Positions 1 to 14,600 of a stretch of DNA of 64,000 nucleotides are shown here, in pieces; within the stretch, counting starts at the first letter, position 1; every line of letters begins with the position of its first letter. The position numbers and the translations under genes were made by a program. Below the pieces are notes generated by a model. That model was not told where the DNA came from, searched no databases, and saw nothing but the letters and a program-made list of their open reading frames with translations. Source of the DNA: Rostratula benghalensis (lineage: Eukaryota > Chordata > Aves > Charadriiformes > Rostratulidae); assembly GCA_013399305.1 (NCBI GenBank), contig VXAI01000038.1, positions 2,862,639 to 2,926,638 on the forward strand, read 5' to 3'.

Positions 1-3000
1 AGCTTACAGCTCATACAGCACTTTGAAAATAGAAGAAATGAAGAGCATACTATAGGATGTACATTTTAAAAGATATATGTTAATTTAAAAAAAAAAAAAA
101 TTGCTCCATGACTCACTACAGTTGTCAGAACTTTCTACATAACCATTCAGTCCCACTGCCCCTACTCACATTCTCTTATGTTATGACAAAATAAGGTCCT
201 GTTTCTTGCTCTTAAAATCCTTTTGCTATTTGAAACAAAAGGAAGTCTCATTACCACTACCCATTTCCTAAACCAGAAAGTTGCATATACATTTACTTTT
301 GGTATGTCTGTGTGCCATATTTTACTTCACAACAGCAATTTATTCAACTGTTCAGCCTGTTTCTTGTTTCTGACCTTTACAACATAGTACAAAAAAACGT
401 TAAGAAAAAATTATATACCACTATATTCTGATTTCTATTTGACATAAAGGAAAATGAGGACTTATTTGTGACTAATTTTGTTATTACATTTCTTTTATTA
501 GTTTGACAGTGTCCCTCTATACTATTCCCTCTTCTTAGCTAGATAAAACAGCAACAAACTCCTATTTAATTGTGCAAATGAGTGTAAATGCTGGTGAATA
601 TCTTTAATAAGAGATCCTGAAAGAGAAGTCTGGAAATTACAACTTCCAATGGGAAAATGGGGATGGGGCAAGAGACACAAGAGAAAAGCATTTACTACGA
701 CAACGAAGGTTCTTCTACTTAAAACTCTCAAATGAAGTTCTAATGCACGTTGTTTGCCGTTGGCACCACAATGCCAACTAATATAAACACCTCAGACAGA
801 TTCTTGAGGGCTGTCATCTTTCTTTTATGTGCAGTTACATTATATCCAACTCCTACCAAAATCGAAGTCAAATAGTTCTTATATTCTACTAGCCATGTAT
901 GCTTGCAGACCAATTCAGAGAAATTGGTGTAGAACAACTGATCAATAGTTACTTGATGAAATATGAATGCTAAGTTCTGGTCTTTATGTAGCGTAAGTAC
1001 AACACTTCAGTAACCTCAGAGGAAATCAGGCACTAGCATCAGCCATATCAAGCTTTTGATCACAGTAATGCATGTTACTATTTTCTTTTATAACATAAAT
1101 TAATTTTGTTTTACCAATGCATCTATATTATCTCCTAAGCATACGGCATGTATGTCCTTTCACTCTTACTAGCTTTGTATCAGCAATTTGCATTTGCACT
1201 TAAGTAAGCAGCTGAACAATAAGGCCAGACAGTAAGCCAGTTCAGCACTTCCAGATGTTGCTCTGCAGAAAAAGAAGACTCAAGAAACCTTGCTTGTCCA
1301 AAGAGAGTGAAACATCTTAGACAGTAGTGAGGATGTTCCACACAATGTTCACAAAACCACTATCCCTGAAATCTAGTGCAGATTCAGTTAATCTCACGTG
1401 ACTTGGACATGTATGATTTAGTAAGTCGAAGTTCTCACATCCAGCTATCAATACTATTCTATTATTTTCAGCCAGTGATTAAATACTGAAGTTTTGCTAA
1501 TCCTAAACTTCCATAACAATAGGTAAGCTTCTTTGAAACATTTAATGCAAAAAACAAATGAAAAAAGAAAAAACAAAACCCAAACACAAAAAACCGAACC
1601 AACCAACAAACAAAAAAACAACTAAAGGAACCTCAAAAAAGACAAATAAAAACCCCAAAGCCAAAATGTGAAAGAGCACATTAATTGCTGGACTTTGAAG
1701 TTTAACAAGAATTCATTTTTAAAAACACTCAACCTCAGAATACTGTATTTAAAGAAAACAAAATTCCATTTACATATCCTTTAATATGAGAAAGAACACT
1801 TAATGACTGGACATATTACTATTTTTTGTCTTTCTATTAAACTTTTTAAAAATTCTGTTATATCCAGTAATGTAACCAATATTAGCAAGACATGAATTGA
1901 ATTTATTCTAGTACTAGCAAACAGGAAAGCTAATTAGTAGCAACAATTTACTTCAAACCAGGATTTTTATGATTTGCTGGGTTATGACCTATAATTAAGT
2001 GTATTTTGCGTGTTTCCTCCACCAAGATAATTGATAAAATGCATAACGCAAGATGCTTTAGGGCCATTTCTTTTCTGAAATGCAATTAAAATTAAACCAT
2101 GCTGTCAAAGACAGAATGTGTTGGATGTTTCAAGGCTCTGAATCTTTATGTCAGTGTTACATGGTTAATGAAAACACAAGAACATAGAAAAGAATAAGCC
2201 AATTTGTTTCAAGTGGCACAGATAAAATCACACATTTTCCACCGAATCCCATATGTTTCTGTGTAATCCAAGTAAGCCTAAAAACACTAAGAATAATCAG
2301 CTTGCACAGCAGCACTTACCAAAACACACTAGCAGAGTAACTTCTTGTTTTCCTCAAAATGTAAGCACATCACCTGAGAAGATGACACCACTCAGGGATT
2401 TTCATCCGGTCTTACGAAATGTTACATTTCAGCTGAAGATGGCTTGGGAACAGATAATGATACAGATGACGAAATCACAAAAAAATCTTTAGAATGATCC
2501 AATTTGAACACCTAATTACATAATTGAGAGTAATAAAAAATTAAGCCTATTTTAAACTTGTGTACTGACAGCATACAAAGATGATTTTTTTTTTTAAGCA
2601 GCAGAGAAAGATTGTATGTTTTATGAGCTATCACTGTGACAGTCTAAAATGTGTTATTCTTCCTTTCTGAATCAGTGTAAGCTGTTTTAAGTTCTCTATA
2701 ATCTGATTTATATTTTTAAAATACTAGGCCATGCTCTGTTACTATTTGGCAATTAGTATTTCCACTAATTTCTGTAATAACTAGTTTGTTACTGAAAATA
2801 GTTGCAACTGGCAGAACAACCTGTGATACCTCCCTGAACTTGAAATAAAATGGGAAAAGAAAGGAAAAGGTGGGCTGAGAAAGACACCACAATGGACACA
2901 ACTGTAAAAAAGATAAATATTAAAGATAGCAGTGTGGGATAACAGACAGATAGTATAACTTAATTTGAAATACATATGCACTTAAAAGTTCTCAGCTGTT

Positions 3001-6000
3001 TTAAAATAGCAGAGAACTGACCAGATAAAGAATCATAACACCTACTTTTATTTTTAAATTATCCCTTATTTTATTGGACTGGACTAGGTTCTCTAAGTTG
3101 AGGTAAGATGAGGATTAATTCAGCCAAAACAGGTTTTATAAAATGAAGCAAAAGAAAAGCCTGAATTAAAATTCCCCATCAAAAAAGCTCTCTTGCCTAC
3201 TTGATGTAGGTGCCTCAAGAACTGCAGAATGAAGAAATACCACAAAGGTTGATAACACTATAAACTTTTAAAGAATAGGTGCCCTCTGAGTAACAACACT
3301 ACCCGAATCAGAAAGGAAAAAAAATCAATGTTACCATGGCTTATCATAACCACACAAACAGATTCATTGTAAAACTAATTTCAGAAAAGCATTCATTTAC
3401 ATAGCATCAATATTGTAAAACTGCTGTATTACACAGGCTAAAACCATACAGGCCTTTTTTCAGAAATGCCTTCATTAGAAGTAAAAGGATACATAAGGTG
3501 GTTCAACAGCTACTGTGGGTGAAGAGTCCTTGTAATTTACCCCCGTCCTGCGTAAACAGGATTTTCATTAGATAACACTGGAACAGAGATGATCATGGCC
3601 ATGGATTGCGCTAGTGCTAAGAGTATCTGTACCAGAACTACTTGGTGAAAGGCACACTGCCAAGTGTACCTTTTAGCATACCTCACATATAGACAGTATT
3701 TATGAAGTATTTTTGGGACTTAAGAGGCCAGCAATAAATGAAGCTTCAGACAGTCTCCAAATATGTCCCAATTCTTGCGTTTTGTCAGGAAGAGAGAACA
3801 ACCATGTATGGAAAGAACACATACAAATTAAATATTCATGCAATGGAATACAGTTGCAAAGACGAATCAGTAGAGACATTCTCATGAATATCCAAGCAGA
3901 ACATTCAGGAACAGAATCCAGTAATCAACCACATTCATCCATAATAACCTATCTCCCTTTGATCACATGAACCACTCTGATTCTTTAAACAGTTATTCTT
4001 GATGGGCAATTAACTGCCAAATGAATAAGCTCAGCAAGGGGGTTGTTTGGTTTTTGGTTGTTTTGGCTTCACCCTCTCTCCCCAGTGACAGCAAATTAAC
4101 ATTATGAGTTGATAGTGTCATCCATGCGGATAAAGCAAGCCCTGTATTACTGTAGGCATCCCTTTGCCCACCATCTCTCCAGTTTCTTAGCATTTTTTGA
4201 ATTTTTTTAATAAATTTTGACTCATCAGCCCATTATTTTCCAGTGGGAAAGTGTCCATAGCATAAAATGAAAGCAACTAATCACTAGAAAACATTTACAA
4301 CTCTGAAACTCATATCTTTTTTTTTGACTTTTTGAAAAATTCAATGTATGCAAAAAGCCCCTGAATACATACACATTCTATACTAATTATTTGTTGGGAA
4401 AAAATAATGAACAAATAAATTCTTAGAGGTACTGCAATATTCTATTTCTATATCAAACCAACCACCACTTTACTGACAGAAAAACTATTTGTTACATCTA
4501 CTGCAAAAATTTTCAAGTCATAAGAACCCTGACAGTAAGCTAAGCTATAGAATTTTCTGTAAGCAACACATAAGCAAAATTACATTTTTACATGTAGCTA
4601 TCAGATCTCCTGTTACTTCGTCATGCAGGAAGGATAAACTAACCAAATGCTTTTATTTTGACCGAGAACCTCCTCATCCTCTCTCAACTTTCTTCTCACT
4701 TGTAAAGACGTATTAGCCCCCCTCTGACAACTTGGAAGCTCTTACTGTCACCAGCCAGAAAGAAAACAACTCTCTGTGTGCGAGGACTGTCATATGCCAA
4801 TACATTTGGCTGTCAAACACTGAAAAGCACTCTCACTCAAGTGTCAGAAGACTAACAATGCAATTATCAAAAAGCACCATTCTTGAAGGCCCAAACATGC
4901 AAATTAAAATGAGACTCAAACACATCTAGCTATTTAGAAATATCTCTCTAGACTAAAAAGGTGTGACTTCTCCTCCATGATCCCATCAAGTCATTCACTC
5001 CTCCTCGCCCCCCACAAAAATAGAACCTGAAAGATCCTTCCTCATTATTTTGGACTTGGTAAACATTTGAAAAGCTATTTCAATGGAAATACTGCTAAAC
5101 CAGCCACTATGAAAATACTACATTGCTACTGCCAGCTAACTCCTAGAAAAGTAATAACTTTGATGGCTGGTCAGAATGAAAACTGGTCTCAAGAAGTCAA
5201 ATTTGTTAAGCAAGATGAGCTTTTAAAAAACTGAATTTGGCTATGAAAAGAACTATGTCAAACTCACAAACTCAGTTACACGACATCACTAAAAGATAGT
5301 TTTAACCTGTTGCAGATGGTTGTGAAGTCAGAAATAAACCATATTATGTAGCAAGTTAAGCAGAATAAGAATGCCAAAGGACATCTTGATTCATCCCAAG
5401 CATCTCTGGGCCATAGGGCTGAACAATCTCAACTCCTCTTTAATTTGTACATACAGTCATATTACAGAATCACATAATGAAAAATTTCTGTCAAATGTTG
5501 ATTCTGATCAGGTAACTGGTCTGTGTAGCAGAATGCTTATCGGTGTTTTAGTAGTCACTGCAATCACTAAAACCTAAATAGTACCCACATAAGGATTTCT
5601 GAGGGTAGTTTTCCAATGTCTGGTGATAGATCTGATTCCATTCATCCACCCTCACTGTAAGTGGCAATAAACAGACTTTTCATTTCTGAAGCAAAGACTT
5701 AATTTCAGATTGTTAAGTGAGTAAGCCTACTTTATCTATTAGTTGCCTACTAAATAATTTTAAATATTTTGCCCACTAAATACTTGCCTTATTTCTAGAA
5801 GAAAAAAATGTACAGTGATCAAGTGTTTGTTACATTGGGTTGTTGATTTCCTTTGGCACATCCTGAGAGCTAACAGCTCATATATAATATCATTAGAAGG
5901 CAAACATCAATTTTTTATGCACGCTTCCAGACTTCTACCTTCTACATATATTAACTTCTGCCATGGAAGATCATAACAGATTCAATAGCCTTACTAAGGG

Positions 6001-9000
6001 AAACCAGCATCCCTCCATAAATGCTGAAATAGGAGATAGACGCTCAAATTATTTCTGCCTGTAGTTGAAAGGAATCAAAAACCTCAACGCATGACTTTCC
6101 AAAGGAACTACATACTGTCGTTTAGAGCTGGTGGAGCCATTACACTAAATGAACCCAGTTTGCAAAGACAAATCGGTAAACTAAGAGATAGAAATCTATC
6201 TTGCATGTTAGCATAGTTATGCCAAATATCTATGGAAGAATTTGGATATAACCAGGAGAAGTCACTAACAGGTGTGTGTTTCATTTTTTTTAGGGTGGAG
6301 TAAAATAGCTGTTCCAGTAAACTAGACAGACTTCAACTGATAGACTTCTGTTTACACACTAAACACTAACATGGAAATGGAAACCTCATCTCTGCCTCTG
6401 CTGACCTTTTTGCATGTGTCAATCTATATGCAAATCCAAGACAGAGTTACACCGAAGGATGAAGATGTGGAAAATACAATTCTGGAACCAATTTTTATCT
6501 TAGGAAAAGTGATATCCCGACATTAGCGGGTCAGATGCACAGAGTAGACTATTCATCTCACTTCCTTCAGAATAGGACAGGCGATTAAACACCTGGAGTA
6601 CATAAAATCAGCAATAATTCTCTGTCTTCCACAAAGGTATTTCTATAGAAGATAACCAACTACAAGTTCTGTACTAACATTAAATGGCCATGGGTATCAA
6701 CAGTCCTGATGGTAAATATTTTTTCCAGCTGACTTAGTTGTATACCTTCACATACCAGCATTCTAATACAGATATAGCTGTGTTTTTATGCACACAATCC
6801 AAGTACTTTCAAAATTTTCATGGGCTATGAACAACTTTAAACTACAGATGTAGATAGCATATCATCAGCACTTTTGAAATTAACCTTAAGGATCCATTTG
6901 AGGGAGATGTGTTTGGCAAAACTTCAATACATGAACATCTACTATGGTCCTGTACCAAATTGAGGTTTTCACAATGCTGTATTAACCTGCTGCTCAGAAC
7001 CAAACCACCAGCACACTTGCCAGAAAGTGCTGCACCTAATTTGAAAGTGACCTCTTAAACTCAAGAGACCAATTCTGAAAACATAGATTTTTCTTTCTAA
7101 CATTTTGTTTCTTTCAGCTATACAAAAGAGGTAATTAGAAGATACCAGTAAATAAAATGACTTCTCCCATATCTGTACCCTACTTCAGAGAACAAGAGAG
7201 TGGATGAAGTATTTTGAACAAAGCAGTCTTTGCTGGAGAGAAGGGGAGTCCAGAGAACTACTGCAAATTGTGGGCCAAGTTCAGTGAAAAGCTTGCTCCT
7301 GTGGTGTTTAAGGGAAAACGATTCCAACCACCACCATCTTTTCAATAAAATAAGCATTCTTATAACCCTCAACCCAGGTATTCTGCTGTCTGCAAATGAA
7401 GGATAGTTTGGTGTAGCACAGGTACTTGACCTTGACTCACTTTTGCTAAGAACACTGTAGTTCTTAAGGTATGAGAAGATATGTGATCTAAGGGAATGCA
7501 AGCTGAAAGTATTAAAAACAAACAGAAAAGGGCAGCTACTCATAACATAATACTAAGTTGCTCAAGATAAATGTTCACAAGGAGGAGTGTAGAACTCCTA
7601 AGGAAGAAAAGCAGAGAACTGTCAACAACATGGACAATTGATCTTTTCCAAGGAGCAGTGGAGGCCAATCCTTTGACACGTGATCACATAAGGGGCTTAG
7701 CCTACTAACTTGGCTGATACTGGCTTCTTATTGCATCTCTCAGACTAAATAACCATTCCAGATGCCTATGTACATCTGTTACTTGGTCTCTCTGCACACT
7801 TTAACACCTACCTGAACAGATGAACTCACTGAGCGCAGATCTATTTCTGCCAAGTTCAAAAAAACCTTCTTGGTTAACAACTTTTTCATAATTTGTGTTT
7901 TATTTTAAAAAACTTTGCAATTTTTACAAACTCCACGAGTATTTGCACAACTATGATTACTTTCTACTTTTAAAATCTACGCTTATTACATATTGTAAGG
8001 TGGAAACAGTAAAAGTGACACTTTCCTGGATGACGGATTTGAAACAAGTGAGGGTTGGGAGTCAGTGTTCTGCTGAGTTCATGAAGATAATTCATGAATT
8101 AAAGTCACCCTTTCTGAAAGTATGGTGGGTTTTTTTCCCCCCTGCCTGTATTGTATCCTAGGTATAGTAAGATTCCACAGAGCATTTAGGATTTTCTGCT
8201 CACACTTGCTTATCACTATTCCATTGAAAACTCTTATCATTCTTGAATTGTTTGAAAGTCATCAGATATATATCAAATACATTCAAAAGAGCCATCTAAA
8301 GTTTAAGGTGCTGCCAGGTGCTCAGTATGGAAAAAGTTTTAAAATTTCACGAATTCCATCTTGACATGTCAGGCTTTTACATTAACCTTTAAAGCTGTAA
8401 TGCATCACAACTAGGAAAGCAGGTATCACTGTCTGAAAACTTTTCAGTGTCACTTAGAGCAAACCTTGGCCTTTATTAGCACCAAAATACTGGAAATATG
8501 CTGGCAGAAAACTTGTTTTTAAATGTGTTATGAGTTGGATTTACATAAATAAGACATTGCGCTATTATTAGAATAACTTCAGGTAATCAGCCCACGGACA
8601 AATTCAGATGACCATCTGTAGGATGTAAGAAAAAGACATTCTTCTGCAGCCAGTCATTTTGCTAAAAAATGATCATTCCACTAGCTCTGTATAAAAGCAT
8701 GCTTGTCTTTTAATATACTGTTTTGATGCAAAAATTACAATATGTTAAGAAGAAAAAGGACTGATAACTTTATCCTTTTTAGCTTATACAAACTAAAGAC
8801 TTATCCCTTCTGTTTTTTCTGTTGTTCTCTCATCAGAAGCAGAAGGAAAAAAATTTTAAAAAATCAGTGACGTGCTAAACTATGAAAAAACACATTCAAG
8901 ATTTTTTTAGTTTTACTGCACTGATTGAAAAAATCACTAGTACTTAAAAATGAACTGTCTTGTAAGATAATCATAATTGTAGAATTATATATGTAATTCT

Positions 9001-11430
9001 CAGAATTATATATAAAAGATCAAATCTGGGTATTCTTCCTCTTCCAAGTTATGCTGTGCTTGTGACACGTAACAGACAAAGGGCTGCAGGAGAGTTGGTG
9101 GATATGAATATATTAGGATTAAGCAGGCATTTTCCCATGTATTGTATTCTTTACTGTCTGTATCTTTATATTTTGCATGACCCAACTCTTACTTATTGTT
9201 TTCTAAGTTATGGTGGTTCAGCTTCAAGACAAAAAAAACTCAAACCACACGTCACCTCTCCCCAGTGACATACACTGGAATAGACATTAAGAATGGTAAA
9301 AGTGGTAAGAGAATGCTAAGTGGGAAATACAATTTCTGGAAAAACTAATTTCAAGAGAGAAAAAAAATGCTTTTAGCTGAACTCAAGTCATAAGCAAATA
9401 AAGTCCAAGACTGCATGTTTACAATGCTTTTTCTGAGCTTTGCTGAAATCCTGGCCAAGCTGGGTTTTGCCCAGCTTGGATAATTTCCCAGCAAGCTGCA
9501 TTTAAAAGTTATGTCAGCATCTGAGTTTTCTCCATTGATAAATGTTTCCGTAAATGCTAACAGACTTTAGTGCTGCTACTTCTTTTGCCTTCATGTGGCA
9601 AAAAGATAATGTCCAAGTGCATGCAACTGACTGCTACCAAGGCCTTCAGGTGGGTGGAGGGACATCAGTGGTAAGCAAGGCAGTGCTATTATTATGCACA
9701 GGGACTTTTAGATGAGATCTTCCTACTGCAACCATTAAACCTTCATCAGATCCTTGATAATATAAAATTTATCAGAAGAAAAGAAGTTGAAAGCATACAC
9801 ATTCAGATTTCCCTTTTTCTTGAGTATATTGTTAATTCAATTTACTTCATGCCATGTATCCACTGCCATGATTATATTAGGCAAAAAAGTCCATAGGTGA
9901 GGTGTGTGTCCTTTTCAATAAAAACGATTGCTCTGCCTCAGGTTAAATAATCTCACCTGCTGTAAAACAACTAAAATCTATTTTGCTACTGAGCACAGCA
10001 ACTGCTTAATAAAAGGGTCATGGAGACACTCACAAAACCACTAATTTGTAAAATAGTCCAAGTCTGCCCGTAGTAGTTACAGTGAAAAAAAAATTACTAT
10101 TTTTTTAAATTATCAATAGAATTGCAAACCTTCTGTAGCGATAAAATTTGAGGGATACTTAGAAGTGAAAGAATGTTCCCAAAACCAAATTGGCTTAGAG
10201 GTTTTTAAAATACGTTTTTCATGATATCATGGTTAAGAAAATGGTGAAAAAGCACTGAGTAACCTGCTTTAACACATGTAAAAATATCTCTCTTATGAAT
10301 TTATGATTGGTGGTACCATTACTACAGCATACAGCTTTTTTCTTTGCCCCTAGTAGAGTATCTATGATGACAAAGCATTCTCCATGGTTTTACCTCACAC
10401 ACATTATCACCTCACACTTCACTTCTAGGGAAACTGGGAGTTACACAAGCCTTCACTCCAAGAAAGCAAGAACTTACTCTACCAGCATGCAACCACAGTA
10501 TGATATTTCTGGACAGAAGAATCTTTTGCCCTCATCTGCCTGCAAACAAAACACATCTCAGTAGCAGGTCTAAAGCCTATGACAATATCTTAACACTTCA
10601 CAGTAAAGAAGGTCCTCAAGTGGGTCCATTTGGACTACGATATTTGAAACAGAAAAGTGAGAAATAGAAGCCTGACATGATTGCAAGGCCTTGAGAAGAG
10701 ATGACACAGAATAAGGAGCAGAGGACTACAGGCATGAGGTCACAGGAGATGAGGCACAGACTTGGCACTGGAGACGCCATGGCTATAAATACCTCACTGA
10801 TAGTTGGTTAAAGAAATGCTGACCTGAAGCTTGACAGAGTGGTTAACAAGTAGCAAGGAACACAAAGAAATAATATCTAAAATATGTCAGAATAACTGAA
10901 ACAACACACAGGAATGGACAATAAAAGGTACTGCTCAAACAGCTTGCTATACACTGTTTGGATCCATCAATAGTTGTACCCACTAGGCTTTAAACATTAT
11001 GCTTGAAACCTATTCCAGAAGCTATGGTATGTGAGAGCACAATGTGGCAAATAGCCAATGACTTGGAGCACTTTTTATGATGCAGCTACACTCAAGAGCT
11101 GGACTTGTTCATATTTGTTCAGTATGTTTAAGAGACACTGATTGTAGCAGCTGTAAAAATTTCAAGTACAGAAAGTGAAACTTTCACTAACATAGCACAG
11201 TTTACTTGCTGTTCAGAAGCGTTCTTATTTATTATAATAAGCACAAAATCTTTCTAGTAATAATAGCAACTTGCCACAGCGGTGCTCCATTACCAGGTAG
11301 TAAGGCCAAGCAGGCCTTTGAATTTCAGTAGCAATGTTACATTCACCAAGTGACACATAAACATGTAACTTGTACTGTTTGCTGCTTGTTACAGTTTCCC
11401 AAGAGCTGGCTAATCTCCAAATAAAGAACA
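1..11430. other. Intergenic or distal DNA without a supported gene
   Basis: This stretch is AT-rich single-copy DNA. I read both strands for exons with paired splice sites and found only weak, unconnected candidates (listed under rejected items). The longest open frame, 141 codons on the minus strand at 7,118-7,543, has no recognisable domain and no matching splice signals. There is an A/C-rich low-complexity tract at about 1,548-1,660 and a 10-bp perfect hairpin at 9,455-9,479. No CR1, tRNA or rRNA was recognised. It lies downstream of the 3' end of the minus-strand gene that terminates near 11.44 kb. Confidence 0.55.
1548..1660. repeat. A/C-rich low-complexity tract
   Basis: The plus strand here is almost free of G and T, made of AAAC, CAAA and CCAACC-like runs with long A stretches. 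No regular unit can be defined, so this is low-complexity sequence rather than a microsatellite. It may be the decayed tail of an old retroposed element, but no element body can be recognised beside it. Confidence 0.6.
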
Positions 11431-11434
11431 ACCA

Positions 11435-11620
11435 GTCACACTCTCTAGTTTATTTCTGTAGCAGCCCTTCTTTCTATCATTCCAGGCACATTTGTCTAGC
11501 AAATACTGTTTTACACAATTACAAGCACATGTTTATACTGCAGGTATGACGCTGTCTAAAAAGTTTCTTCTAACTTCTGCAATTTTTGCATCTGACAGTT
11601 CTACTTGATGGCTACAACCA
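11435..11620 (-). CDS. Last exon, C terminus and 3' UTR of the unidentified gene
   Basis: The acceptor gggttttttcctttcag is the best in the gene. The frame entered in phase 2 encodes GCSHQVEL followed by SDAKIAEVRRNFLDSVIPAV and stops at TAA (11,533-11,535). The 3' UTR is only about 100 bases: AATAAA lies at 11,449-11,454 and is followed by a GT-rich stretch (TGTGACTGGTTGTTC), as expected for a cleavage site near 11,435. Confidence 0.6.
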
Positions 11621-14600
11621 CTGAAAGGAAAAAACCCACTACGCAATTCTAGGGCCTTGCACACACCTCATTATGTGTGCTCTATATACATTCTATCATG
11701 GAGTTTAAAAGGCTAATTTCAACTTGAATACATATAGAAATGATACATGTAAAGCAGTTAATAGAACCTACAAAATTTATCTTTTATTCATCACTAAAGT
11801 TAACATCATTGCTTGATTACATAATTATATCAAAATTAGGAAGTGCTTAAAGAAAGCAGTATGCTACACCAACACTGATTTTCTTTCTGTATGACAGAGA
11901 ACACTGGTTCACTTTATTCAGTCATGGGCTCAAATGAAATGAATGGATAGAAACTATTTCAATTCTTGTAGGGAGTAACTGATTATCTGGCTTGCACAAC
12001 GGTTCAAAGTTAGCATTACTTTGGCTCAGATAAAAAAAAAAAAAAAAAAGTGGTTTCAGTTAAGTCTTAAAAACACATTTTAAGGGAAACTCTGTAAGAA
12101 ATCTATAAAGGTACCTCAAAGCAGAAACTCCACACAGCCCTTTATATCAACAGTTTCCCATGTGAGTATTTCATCCAAAATGAATACGGAGTTAGATACA
12201 GGAACATGTATCTTTCCATTCTGAAGTATGCCGTAACAGGATAAATTATCATTAATACTTTGCACATGTTATTAACAGATAATAAACATACACACTTACT
12301 CAACAAAAGGATTCAACCACCTATTTTACATTTATATGTACCTTCATATTTGCAGTGGAAGTATTAACCCTCATACAAGGTTATCACAAAGATGGTATCC
12401 ACAATGAATAAAGCAGTATTTACATGTTACTAAAAACTCACTGCAGATAAGTATTGTTGGCAGCTAAGAAAGGTTTGTAGCATTTAGTAGGTTATCACCT
12501 TAGCAACAAAGATGACAAAACATCTTTTTCAAGACTGAACATCTGCATGACAAATACATCAAAGATACAAATCCATATAGCGTACAAATCCATATAGCGT
12601 TGTTGCTTTAAACAGGAATCCAATTAGCTTTTTTCTTCAGAAAGTTTCCAAAGTTGTGATTTTTTTAATTCCAGAAAGCTCCATTTCTTTGGGGGGAGGC
12701 ATGAAGAATACAGGGAATTTTAGGGACAGTAAAATGAAAGAAGAAAAAAAAATTCCTACACATAGGAGAGGCTCTGAAAAGGGGCAATCTGCAAAATTTG
12801 AAATACCATTGAATTGGTCTGATCATGTTTAAAAATACTATCTCTGTCTCCTGTTTGAGAGACTTGACATCTACTACAAAAGCCCGCATAATACTATGTT
12901 TAACTCAAAAGTCTAGTTAGAAGTGTTAACACAGAACAGAACAAAAAGTTTAACAAAGTTTAACAAAAATATTACCTATCCTGACTCACAACTAACAAAA
13001 ATGAATAGCTACATATTCCACAAAACCAAAGCAGAATACATTTCAACTTTTATTTCCTGTAAATTCATGTACCTCTTTCTCTGCTGTTCCTGTTGCAAAC
13101 AAGAGACTAAAATATCAACATATGTAATTTCCATGTAATTATGTAAAATTATATTCTTTTCCAGGTCATATATCTCTAGATATTAAATGGTTTTTTTAAG
13201 TGTTATACATTAGTGGCAGACATTTACCATTACAACCATTAATTGTCACTCTGTGTTCATCTGTAATCTGTCCTGAAGAGGTAATCAGTTTCCACTCCTG
13301 AAATTTATGAATGAGCCAATAAACAAACAAAAACAAGAGCTATCTGGCAAGTAAAAACACTAAGACTTTATATATCCATTGGGACATGCTGATTGATCTA
13401 CACATTAAATGCATACAGTAAAATTAATGATTTCAAAAAGCTTTTATGAAAATCTACCTGGTATGAAGCAATATAGGAAGTACTCCATGGAGAGCTTCCT
13501 TTTCCATTCTTATTCAAAGCAAAAAGTTTATTGAACAACTGCACTTAAATCTAAGTATATAAATCTGCAGATAGAGAAATGCCATACATCTAGATCATCC
13601 CACAAACTGAACACAAACTAGATTAGTTCTCAAAAAGTATGGCCAAACATCCTTCAAACACAGGGGAAAATTTGAACTTGAAAATGGAAGTTGCAAGAGG
13701 ATGTCCTTCCAAAAGCAATGCCTTTGGGCCCTACCTGCAAAAAGTTCAGATTAAAGCACTTAGCAGGCTAACATGCTTAAAAAAACCACTAAAACAAAGC
13801 AATCAACAACAAAGCAACACAACACACTCTCCCCCAACAAACAACCCAACCACCAAACAAACAAAACCCAGCAGATGGAGATACAGAAAACAGTCTACAG
13901 ATTAGAGTGTATTTGTCTGAATGTCTTACTTAACATCCAGGAGAAGCACAGCACAACTCTGTATCTCATTACCTTCCTCACCCATCTCTGCCCCAGACTC
14001 AAAAATAACAATTATAATAAAATAAATGGGAAGCAGCCAGTGCTGAAGAAACAATATACAGCCTCAAGACACCAGCAGACATTGACACTGAACAAATAAC
14101 ACCACTCAGCACAAATTTCTCAGTCTCAGTTTCCCAACTGCCATCAGCTACCATGCTAATGACTTGAAAACTTTCAGTCTTCCTGTAGTAGCCACAATAA
14201 AATATTATCCTACCCCCAGCATCATTATCTGAGCAAAAAACACCCTCAGAGTGGAAATGTTCATTACAGAATCTCAATTACACCAATTTGGCAAAAATTC
14301 AATTAAAAAGAAAAGCTGTTAGTAGAGGATGGCTTCTGCTCACCAATTAAGATCATTTTTGACAATGTTACAGGATGATAATCAGTCTAATGGCTTTTAT
14401 GGATTTCAATCTTCCACTTACTGCCTTACAATAATAATTCTGCTTTTAAATAAAAGGGCGTGCAAGGCCCTTGTTGCATAGACATGCAGAAGAACACTGA
14501 AATTCTCATTCAGAACTGTAGTATGGGTAATATGTATAAATAATACATATGTAACACAAAATCTACAGACAACGTATCCCTGTGTTAGTTTGAGTTACAA

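Noticed and set aside
2320..2385. Minus-strand segment VMCLHFEENKKLLC with a strong following donor
   Set aside because: A stop precedes the donor and all frames are closed; no partner exon.
3490..3560. Minus-strand acceptor tgtttacgcag followed by DGGKLQGLFTHSSC and stop
   Set aside because: No upstream exon in a fitting phase; lies beyond the polyadenylation signal of the only supported gene.
6070..6135. Minus-strand segment SKRQYVVPLESHAL
   Set aside because: Poor acceptor tract and a weak donor (GTTTTTG); isolated.
7118..7543. 141-codon open frame on the minus strand, the longest in the window
   Set aside because: No domain, no promoter, no matching splice sites. One frame of this length is expected by chance in 64 kb read in six frames.
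10793..10823. 31-base minus-strand segment QHFFNQLSV with fair splice sites
   Set aside because: Too short to judge and downstream of the gene's polyadenylation signal.
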